A DNA stretch of 64,000 nt from Paractinoplanes bogorensis. Its GTDB lineage: Bacteria; Actinomycetota; Actinomycetes; Mycobacteriales; Micromonosporaceae. The stretch is from assembly GCF_018829635.1 (NCBI RefSeq), contig NZ_JAHKKG010000003.1, positions 682,001 through 746,000 on the forward strand, given 5' to 3'. The notes under the pieces are model-generated. The model was not told the DNA's origin, ran no database searches, and saw nothing but the letters and a program-made list of their open reading frames with translations. A program made the position numbers and the translations under genes. Below are positions 58,617-64,000 of this stretch, piece by piece; position 1 is the stretch's first letter; the number at the start of each line of letters is the position of its first letter.

Positions 58617-59114
58617 ATGCGAACGAACGAGATTGCCGACATTCTGAGCAAGCCGACCAGCCAGGAACTGCTGCACCGCGACCTGACCCGGCTGGCCTAC
58701 GTGGCCACCGACGGCACGCCCCGCAGCATTCCGATCGCCTTCACCTGGAACGGCACCGAGATCGTGCTGTGCACCACCCGGAACTCGCCCAAGCTGCCCC
58801 ACCTGCGGGCCAACCCGATGGTCGCGCTCACCATCGACACCGAGGTGCACCCGCCCAAGATCCTGCTGCTGCGCGGCCGGGCCGAACTCGACGACGTCGA
58901 CGGCATCCCGGAGGAGTACCTGCAGATGAACGGCACCTACGGAATGACCGCCGAGCAGCGCGTCGAGTGGGAGGCCGAGGTCCGTTCGCTGTATGACGGC
59001 ATGGTGCGGATCGTCATCACCCCGACCTGGGTCAAGCTGATCGACTTCGAGACGACCCTGCCCAGCGCGGTCGAGGAACTGGTCCGGCAGCGGGCCGAAC
59101 GTCAGAGCGCCTGA
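58617..59114 (+). CDS. Pyridoxamine 5'-phosphate oxidase-like flavin/F420-binding protein
   Basis: 165 residues from ATG 58617. Split-barrel fold: LAYVATDGTPRSIPIAFTWNG, LCTTRNSPKLPHLRANPMVALTID, KILLLRGRAEL, and VRIVITPTWVKLIDF. It is likely to bind FMN or F420 and reduce an unknown compound. Downstream at 15 bp comes the DGPF/sigma pair, possibly the same transcript. Upstream lie 200 bp of relatively AT-rich DNA. Confidence 0.85.
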   Translation: MRTNEIADILSKPTSQELLHRDLTRLAYVATDGTPRSIPIAFTWNGTEIVLCTTRNSPKLPHLRANPMVALTIDTEVHPPKILLLRGRAELDDVDGIPEEYLQMNGTYGMTAEQRVEWEAEVRSLYDGMVRIVITPTWVKLIDFETTLPSAVEELVRQRAERQSA

Positions 59115-59129
59115 GAGAGGACACCGACA

Positions 59130-59534
59130 ATGGCCAAGTACCTGTTGCTCAAGCACTACCGCGGCGCCCCGGCCCCGGTCAACGACGTGCCGATGGACCG
59201 GTGGACCCCGGACGAGGTCACCGCCCACGTGCAGTACATGCAGGACTTCATCCGGCGGGCCGAGGCCACCGGCGAGTTCGTCGAGAGTCAGGCGCTGCTG
59301 CCGCAGGGCACCTTCGTCCGCTCGGACGGCGCCGGGCCGCCGGTCACCGACGGCCCGTTCGCCGAGACGAAGGATCTGATCGCGGGCTGGATCGTGATCG
59401 ACGTGGAGACGTACGAGCGGGCCCTGGAACTGGCCGCCGATCTCTCGGCCGCCCCCGGCGCGGGTGGCAAGCCGATCCACGAATGGCTCGAGCTGCGACC
59501 GTTCATGGCGGAGATGCCCACGGTGACCGAGTGA
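59130..59534 (+). CDS. YCII/DGPF domain protein
   Basis: 134 residues, RBS GAGAGGA upstream. Contains the DGPF signature VTDGPFAETKDLIAGWIVIDV and the N-terminal KYLLLKHYRG strand of the YCII fold. Genes of this type accompany ECF42 sigma factors (family knowledge), and here the sigma gene overlaps its stop (GTGA). Molecular role unknown; possibly an effector or target of the sigma factor. Confidence 0.9.
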   Translation: MAKYLLLKHYRGAPAPVNDVPMDRWTPDEVTAHVQYMQDFIRRAEATGEFVESQALLPQGTFVRSDGAGPPVTDGPFAETKDLIAGWIVIDVETYERALELAADLSAAPGAGGKPIHEWLELRPFMAEMPTVTE

Positions 59535-60700
59535 ACGTCCGCGAGCTGGTGCCCGCGGTGATCGGCGTCCTCGTCCGGCGCGGGGCCGACTTCGCCTCGG
59601 CCGAGGACGCCGTGCAGGAAGCCCTGATCAAGGCGTTGCAGGCCGACGAACCGCCCCGCGATCCGATGGCCTGGCTGATCGCGGCGGCCTGGCGCAAGTT
59701 CCTCGACGCGGCGCGGGCCGAGAGCTCGCGCCGCGGCCGGGAACTCGCCGTCGAGACCGAACCGCCGGCCGGCCCGGTGAGCAGCGCCGACGACTCGCTG
59801 TGGCTCTACTTCCTGTGCGCGCACCCGTCGCTGTCGCCCGGGTCGGCGGTGGCGCTGACCCTGCGCGCGGTCGGCGGCCTGACCACCCGGCAGATCGCGG
59901 CGGCGTACCTGGTGCCCGAGGCGACCATGGCCCAGCGGATCAGCCGGGCCAAGCGGCAGCTCGCCGGGCTGCCGCTGGACCGGCCGGGCGACCCGGCGAC
60001 CGTGCTGCGGGTGCTCTACCTGGTCTTCAACGAGGGCTACGGCGGGGATGTCGACCTGGCCGCCGAGGCGATCCGGCTGACCCGTCAGCTGGCCCGGGCG
60101 ACCGGTGAGCCCGAGGTGGCCGGTCTGCTCGCGCTCATGCTGCTGCACCACGCCCGGCGGGCGTCCCGGCTGGGCCCGGGCGGGCGGCTGGTCCCGTTGG
60201 CCGAGCAGGACAGGTCCCGGTGGGACACCGCACTGATCGCCGAGGGGGTGGCGATCCTGCAGGCCGCGCTGGCCCGCGACCGGCTCGGCGAATATCAGGC
60301 CCAGGCCGCGATCGCCGCCCTGCACGCCGACGCGCAGAGCGCCGAGGAGACGGACTGGGTGCAGATCGTCGAGTGGTACGGCGAGCTGCTGACGCTGACC
60401 GGCAGCCCGGTGGTGCGGCTCAACCGGGCGGTCGCGGTCGGCGAGGCCGACGGTCCGCGGGCCGGCCTCAAGGAGTTGGCCGAGGTCGATCCGGGCCTTC
60501 CCCGGTACGCCGCGGTCCGCGCCCACCTGCTCGAACGCGCCGGCGACCGGGAGCAGGCGGCCGAGCTCTACGCCGAGGCCGCCCGCGCCGCCACCAGCGT
60601 GCCGGAACGTGAACACCTCACTCGGCAGGCCGCTCGAATGCGGACTCCAGACCGTCCAGCAGGCGCTGCAGACCGTACTCAAGAAGAATGTCCAGGTTGA
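59531..60700 (+). CDS. ECF RNA polymerase sigma factor, ECF42-like with TPR-type C-terminus
   Basis: 389 residues from GTG 59531. Sigma region 2 (FASAEDAVQEALIKAL, PMAWLIAAAWRKFLDAAR) and region 4 (LRAVGGLTTRQIAAAYLVPEATMAQRISRAKRQL) fill residues 1-155. The rest is the ECF42-type helical extension (VLYLVFNEGYGG, LLLHHARRASRLGPGG, LTGSPVVRLNRAVAVGEADGP), which replaces a separate anti-sigma factor. The last 83 bp overlap the convergent regulator gene. The final 20 residues are low in complexity and may be a secondary extension. Confidence 0.93.
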   Translation: MNVRELVPAVIGVLVRRGADFASAEDAVQEALIKALQADEPPRDPMAWLIAAAWRKFLDAARAESSRRGRELAVETEPPAGPVSSADDSLWLYFLCAHPSLSPGSAVALTLRAVGGLTTRQIAAAYLVPEATMAQRISRAKRQLAGLPLDRPGDPATVLRVLYLVFNEGYGGDVDLAAEAIRLTRQLARATGEPEVAGLLALMLLHHARRASRLGPGGRLVPLAEQDRSRWDTALIAEGVAILQAALARDRLGEYQAQAAIAALHADAQSAEETDWVQIVEWYGELLTLTGSPVVRLNRAVAVGEADGPRAGLKELAEVDPGLPRYAAVRAHLLERAGDREQAAELYAEAARAATSVPEREHLTRQAARMRTPDRPAGAADRTQEECPG

Positions 60701-61514
60701 ACGATTTATCCGGGCCGGCAATGAATCGTGCCATCAGCGGCAGCCGCCCGGTGGACAGCACGGCGGCGAAGCGTTGCTGCTGCGCGTCGAGCCATTCGAC
60801 GTCGGAGATGCCGGTCTCCTGCACGGCCTGCGCCTCCTCCTCGAGGTTGACCGCGGTGCCCCGCACGTAGTTGGCCACGGTCACGGCGGCACGGAACTGG
60901 ATCCCCGGCTCGAGATCGAAGCCCTCCATCGCCCGCATCGCCCACTCCGTGTGGGCCATCGCGTGCGGCGCCAGCAGCGGCCGGGTGAACGACACGGCCT
61001 GGGCCAGCCAGGTGTGCCGGCGGTACATCGACCACTGAAGCCGCGCCAGCGCCTCAAGGCAGGCCCGCCAGCCGTCGGACGCCGGCGACAGGAGCGGCGG
61101 GGGCGGGTTGGCCGCCATCACCTTGTCCATCATCAGCAGGACGAGCTCTTCCTTGTCGGCCACGTGCTTGTAGACCGCCATGGTGGGGATGCCCAGCTCG
61201 CCGGCCAGGCGCCGCATCGACAGGCCGGTCAGCCCCTCGGCGTCGGCGATCGTGATGGCCGTGCGGACGACCAGGTCGGTGTCGGGCCCGCCGCCGATCG
61301 GCCGGGCGCCGATCGCCACCACCGTGCCGACCCCGGGCTTGGCCCGCACCAGACCCTGGTCGCGCAGGTGGGTGATCACCTTGGTCGCGGTGGCCATGGC
61401 GACGCCGTACTCGGCCATGATCTGCCGGGTCGACGGGATGCGCTCGCCCGGACCGGGTTCACCGGCGGCGATGCCGGCCGCGATCTCGTCGGCGATCCGG
61501 ATGTACACGTGCAC
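60618..61514 (-). CDS. Hybrid regulator: GntR winged helix plus TetR domain
   Basis: 298 residues from GTG 61514 (GGAGG 7 bases upstream). Residues 1-70 are a GntR HTH (YIRIADEIAAGIAAGEPGPG, IPSTRQIMAEYGVAMATATK, VRAKPGVGTVV). Residues 80-290 are a full TetR protein with its own HTH (LSMRRLAGELGIPTMAVYKHVADKEEL) and a TetR C-terminal ligand domain. Two DNA-binding modules in one chain are unusual. Divergent from the ABC transporter at 61598, which it probably represses. Confidence 0.9.
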   Translation of the reverse strand: MHVYIRIADEIAAGIAAGEPGPGERIPSTRQIMAEYGVAMATATKVITHLRDQGLVRAKPGVGTVVAIGARPIGGGPDTDLVVRTAITIADAEGLTGLSMRRLAGELGIPTMAVYKHVADKEELVLLMMDKVMAANPPPPLLSPASDGWRACLEALARLQWSMYRRHTWLAQAVSFTRPLLAPHAMAHTEWAMRAMEGFDLEPGIQFRAAVTVANYVRGTAVNLEEEAQAVQETGISDVEWLDAQQQRFAAVLSTGRLPLMARFIAGPDKSFNLDILLEYGLQRLLDGLESAFERPAE

Positions 61515-61580
61515 TAGGACACCTCCTCGTCCCGCACTACCCGGATACGGGTGCCAGCACTACCGAAATCAGACTAGTGC
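61511..61580. promoter_or_regulatory. Divided inverted repeat GCACTAG / CTAGTGC in the divergent promoter region
   Basis: GCACTAG at 61511-61517 overlaps the regulator start codon; CTAGTGC at 61574-61580 is 17 bp before the ABC ATPase start. Arms are exact complements. Candidate operators for the hybrid regulator. Confidence 0.45.
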
Positions 61581-61597
61581 GTTCGTACGGTGTATCC

Positions 61598-62335
61598 ATG
61601 ACCGACATCGTCAGAGTAGAAGAGCTGTACAAGACCTACGAGGGTGGCGTCACCGCGCTGGACGGCGTCACGGTCGGCTTCCCGGCCGGCAGCTTCACCG
61701 CCGTGATGGGTCCCTCCGGATCCGGCAAGAGCACCCTGTTGCACTGCGCGGCCGGGCTCGACCGGCCGACCGGGGGCAGGGTGTTCATCGACGGCACCGA
61801 GTTGACGGCCACCAGGGACACCCCGATGACGAAGTTCCGCCGTACGCGGGTGGGGTTCGTCTTCCAGGACTACAACCTGCTCCCGTCGCTCACCGTCGAA
61901 CAGAACACGGTGCTCTCGCTGCGCCTGGCCGGCCGCCGTCCGGATCGGAACCGGGTGCGCGCCGTCCTGACCGGGCTCGTCCTGGGCGACAAGCGGAGTG
62001 AGCGGCCCGAACGCCTCTCCGGCGGGCAGCGGCAGCGGGTGGCCGTGGCGCGGGCGCTGGTGACCGAACCCGCCGTCATCTTCGCCGACGAGCCCACCGG
62101 CGCGCTCGACCTGCGCAGTGCCCGCGAGGTGCTGACCTTGCTGCGGGCGGTGGTGCATGAGCACGGGCGGACCGTCGTCATGGTCACGCATGATCCGGTC
62201 GCCGCCGCGTACGCGGACTCGGTCGTCTTTCTCGCCGACGGCCGCGTGGCCGGATCGCTGAGCGCGCCCACCGCCGACGTCGTGGCCGAGCGGCTGGCCC
62301 ACCTCGGCGACCGGATCGCGGAGGTGGCGGCATGA
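61598..62335 (+). CDS. ABC transporter ATPase (MacB/LolD type)
   Basis: 245 residues from ATG 61598. Walker A GPSGSGKST, Q-loop FVFQDYNLLPSLT, signature LSGGQRQR, Walker B VIFADEPTGALD, H-loop VTHDP. No RBS is visible; a TACGGT -10-like hexamer ends 6 bases upstream, so translation may be leaderless. Its partner permease overlaps its stop by 4 bp. Such pairs export peptides or antibiotics or sense them. Confidence 0.92.
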   Translation: MTDIVRVEELYKTYEGGVTALDGVTVGFPAGSFTAVMGPSGSGKSTLLHCAAGLDRPTGGRVFIDGTELTATRDTPMTKFRRTRVGFVFQDYNLLPSLTVEQNTVLSLRLAGRRPDRNRVRAVLTGLVLGDKRSERPERLSGGQRQRVAVARALVTEPAVIFADEPTGALDLRSAREVLTLLRAVVHEHGRTVVMVTHDPVAAAYADSVVFLADGRVAGSLSAPTADVVAERLAHLGDRIAEVAA

Positions 62336-63642
62336 TCGCCGTGGCCCTGCGCAACCTGCGGCACCGTCCGGGCGGGTTCGTCGCCACGTTCCTCTCCGCG
62401 TTCCTCGGCGCGACGCTGATCATGGCGTTCGCGTCCCTCCTGGACACCGCATCCAGTCGGCCGGCCGCCGACGGCACCGACTCGCTGGTCACCACGGCGA
62501 GCGTCGGCGGCGGCTGGTGCCTGGTGATCGTCGCGTTCGCCGTCACGTCGACCCTGAGCCTGGCCGTGCGGCAGCGGTCCGAGCAGATCGAGCTGCTGCG
62601 CCGGGCGGGGGCGACGCGGCCGCAACTGCGCCGGATGATCGTGGGGGAGGCCCTGGTCGTGGCCCTGCTCGCGTCGGTGGTGGCCGTGCCGGCGGGCTGG
62701 TTGCTCGGCCGGTGGCTGGTGTCGCTGCTGCAGGGCACCGGGCAGGTCGCCGCTTCCGTTTCTCCCGGCTTCGGGCTTTTCGCGCTGGTGGCCGGATTCG
62801 GGGTCACGCTGCTCGGCTCGTTGGTGGCGGCCCTGGCTACCGCCCGGCGCACCTCCCCGGCGCTCTCACGTCGCCCGAAACCTCTGCTAAGGCGGATCGG
62901 CGCGGTGCTGTTCCTGCTGATCGGCGCGAACTGCTCGGTGCTGACCGCGACCCTGATGGACGGTAAGGGCATCGACGCCATGCAGACCGCCGGGCAGGCC
63001 GGCATCTGGGCCTCGATCGGCCTGGCCCTGCTCGCCCCCGAGCTGCTGCGCCTGGTCACGGTCGTGCTCGGCCCGCTGTTGCGGGGCGTCACCGGATCGC
63101 TGGCGGTGACCGGAGTGCACGCGCGGACCCGGCCGCTGGCCTCGGCCGTCATGCCGGTGCTGTTGTTCACCGGCATCGCCACCGGGACCGTCTACATGCA
63201 GGGCATCGAGGACCGGGCCGCGGCCGGGCAGCTCCAACCCGATTTCGCCCGGGACGTCCAGACGCTCAACTACGTGGTGGTCGGCATGATCACCGTGTTC
63301 GTGGCCGTCATGCTGGTCAACACGCTGGTCGCGGCCACCGCCCACCGTCGCCGCGAGTTCGCCCAGCAGCGTCTGGCCGGCGCCACCCGTCCGCAGTTGC
63401 TGGCCATGGTCTCGCTCGAGGGCGTGCTGATCACCGCCACCGGCGTCGTGGGTGGACTGATCGCCTCGATGTTCACGATCCTGCCGTACGGGCTGGCCCG
63501 GGCCGACCGCCTCTGGCCCGACGCCTCGCCCCTCGCGTTCGGTCTGATCGCCGCGGTGGCGGTCGCTCTCACCGGTTTCGCCCTGCTTAACACCGTTTCC
63601 CGTACGACGCGGGGGCCGGCCACAACCGCAGTCCACGCCTGA
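62332..63642 (+). CDS. ABC transporter permease, FtsX/MacB-like
   Basis: 436 residues. Two FtsX-type halves: the first with VVALLASVVAVPAGWLLG after RQRSEQIELLRRAGATRPQL, the second with VNTLVAATAHRRREFAQQRLAGATRPQL. The repeated RxxGATRPQL loop contacts the ATPase. About eight helices. It lacks the large periplasmic domain of MacB, as in actinobacterial drug-export and bacitracin-type permeases. Start ATG 62332 overlaps the ATPase stop. Confidence 0.9.
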   Translation: MIAVALRNLRHRPGGFVATFLSAFLGATLIMAFASLLDTASSRPAADGTDSLVTTASVGGGWCLVIVAFAVTSTLSLAVRQRSEQIELLRRAGATRPQLRRMIVGEALVVALLASVVAVPAGWLLGRWLVSLLQGTGQVAASVSPGFGLFALVAGFGVTLLGSLVAALATARRTSPALSRRPKPLLRRIGAVLFLLIGANCSVLTATLMDGKGIDAMQTAGQAGIWASIGLALLAPELLRLVTVVLGPLLRGVTGSLAVTGVHARTRPLASAVMPVLLFTGIATGTVYMQGIEDRAAAGQLQPDFARDVQTLNYVVVGMITVFVAVMLVNTLVAATAHRRREFAQQRLAGATRPQLLAMVSLEGVLITATGVVGGLIASMFTILPYGLARADRLWPDASPLAFGLIAAVAVALTGFALLNTVSRTTRGPATTAVHA

Positions 63643-63653
63643 ACCGGCACAGG

Positions 63654-63667
63654 CGCAATCGTTTGCG
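63654..63667. promoter_or_regulatory. LacI-type operator 1 upstream of the aldehyde dehydrogenase
   Basis: CGCAATCGTTTGCG, 5-bp arms around a central CG, 9 bp upstream of the -35. Confidence 0.7.
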
Positions 63668-63675
63668 ATCTGGTC

Positions 63676-63705
63676 TTGATTAACACCGTGTTTCGCGCCT
63701 AGTCT
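63676..63705 (+). promoter_or_regulatory. Promoter of the aldehyde dehydrogenase gene
   Basis: TTGATT at 63676-63681, 18 bases, TAGTCT at 63700-63705. It lies between the two identical operators. Confidence 0.55.
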
Positions 63706-63716
63706 CCCAGAACATC

Positions 63717-63738
63717 GGGTCGCAATCGTTTGCGACCC
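63717..63738. promoter_or_regulatory. LacI-type operator 2 over the transcript start region
   Basis: The same 14-bp core as operator 1, extended by GGGT and ACCC to a perfect 9-bp-arm palindrome. Core centres are 67 bp apart. Confidence 0.75.
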
Positions 63739-63758
63739 GATTTGGGGAGGAGCTTCCT

Positions 63759-64000
63759 GTGACCGTCACCCTTCCGTCCGCGGCCCCGTCCGGCTACACC
63801 GGCCGCGAACTCTGGAGCGCCTACATCGGCGGCGAGTGGACCGGGGCCGAGGGCGCCGACACCTTCGTCGTGCACGAACCGGCGACCGGGCAGCCGATCG
63901 CCCGGGTCCTGAACACTCCGGCCGAGCTGGTCGACCGGGCCGTCGCAAGCTCGCGCGAGGCCGGGAAGGCGTGGCGGGACATGCCGCCCCGCGAGCGGGG
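63759..64000 (+). CDS. Aldehyde dehydrogenase family protein, N-terminal part
   Basis: First 80 residues of an NAD(P)-dependent aldehyde dehydrogenase cut by the right edge. GTG 63759 has GGGGAGG upstream. YIGGEWTGAEGADTFVVHEPATG and RAVASSREAGKAWRDMPPRERG are the usual N-terminal blocks. Catalytic residues lie outside the window, so the substrate cannot be named. Two LacI-type operators suggest control by a sugar or sugar-acid. Confidence 0.9.
   Translation, partial: MTVTLPSAAPSGYTGRELWSAYIGGEWTGAEGADTFVVHEPATGQPIARVLNTPAELVDRAVASSREAGKAWRDMPPRER

Noticed and set aside
1-64000. Mobile elements, prophage, tRNA or rRNA genes
   Set aside because: No transposase, integrase, phage gene, attachment-site repeat or RNA gene could be recognised on either strand.

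Overview
The window is chromosomal DNA from a high-GC actinobacterium. The GC content, the many GTG/TTG starts, 4-bp ATGA/GTGA gene overlaps, a SARP-type regulator, a GT51/PASTA penicillin-binding protein, DUF3159, DUF3455 and DUF4232 proteins, an ECF42-like sigma factor and CBM2/GH12/GH43 plant-polysaccharide enzymes all point that way. A Micromonosporaceae relative such as Actinoplanes is my best guess, by inference only. I see no tRNA, rRNA, CRISPR array, insertion sequence or phage gene, and no gene-free stretch longer than about 290 bases. Both ends cut genes: ptsI on the left and an aldehyde dehydrogenase on the right.

Layout. 0-6 kb: end of PTS enzyme I, a radical SAM protein overlapping an alpha/beta hydrolase, a membrane protein, and a leaderless PadR regulator translationally coupled to two unknown membrane proteins. 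6-14.3 kb: a secreted/membrane protein, a membrane-anchored pseudokinase, a 1356-residue sensor (histidine kinase + receiver + PAS + GAF + PP2C phosphatase + anti-sigma kinase) coupled to a STAS antagonist, and a DUF4240 protein. 14.3-29.4 kb: an 11-gene minus-strand operon with mostly overlapping genes (substrate-binding lipoprotein, OppB, fused OppC-OppD, OppF with a tail, esterase, SDR, thiolase, acyl-CoA ligase, two-PPC-domain protein, FAD/Fe-S 2-hydroxyacid dehydrogenase, gamma-carbonic anhydrase-like protein), with a divergent FadR/GntR regulator. It looks like uptake and catabolism of an unidentified ester or hydroxyacyl compound, and it is the strongest candidate here for an undescribed pathway.

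29.5-38.2 kb: penicillin-binding protein coupled to a diacylglycerol-kinase-family protein, a metallophosphoesterase, then CBM2-GH12 diverging from two coupled GH43 enzymes across a LacI-type operator. 38.2-45.7 kb: DUF3159 protein, cupin-TetR operon, CsbD stress protein, DUF4232 lipoprotein, DUF3455 protein, polytopic membrane protein, SDR, a possible beta-propeller protein and an alpha/beta hydrolase. 45.7-49.4 kb: an unusual two-component locus with one normal histidine kinase, one degenerate kinase lacking the phospho-acceptor histidine, a stand-alone copy of that kinase's membrane sensor, and a divergent NarL-type regulator. A 21-bp minisatellite sits exactly on the junction of the two kinase genes.

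49.5-64 kb: chloroperoxidase-like hydrolase, membrane-anchored trypsin-like protease, DrrAB-type exporter convergent with a 1056-residue SARP/NB-ARC/TPR regulator, CPA1 Na+/H+ antiporter, a 55-residue small protein, a PNPOx-like protein, a DGPF/YCII protein with an ECF42-type sigma factor, a GntR-TetR hybrid regulator divergent from a MacB/FtsX-type ABC transporter, and an aldehyde dehydrogenase whose promoter lies between two LacI-family operators.
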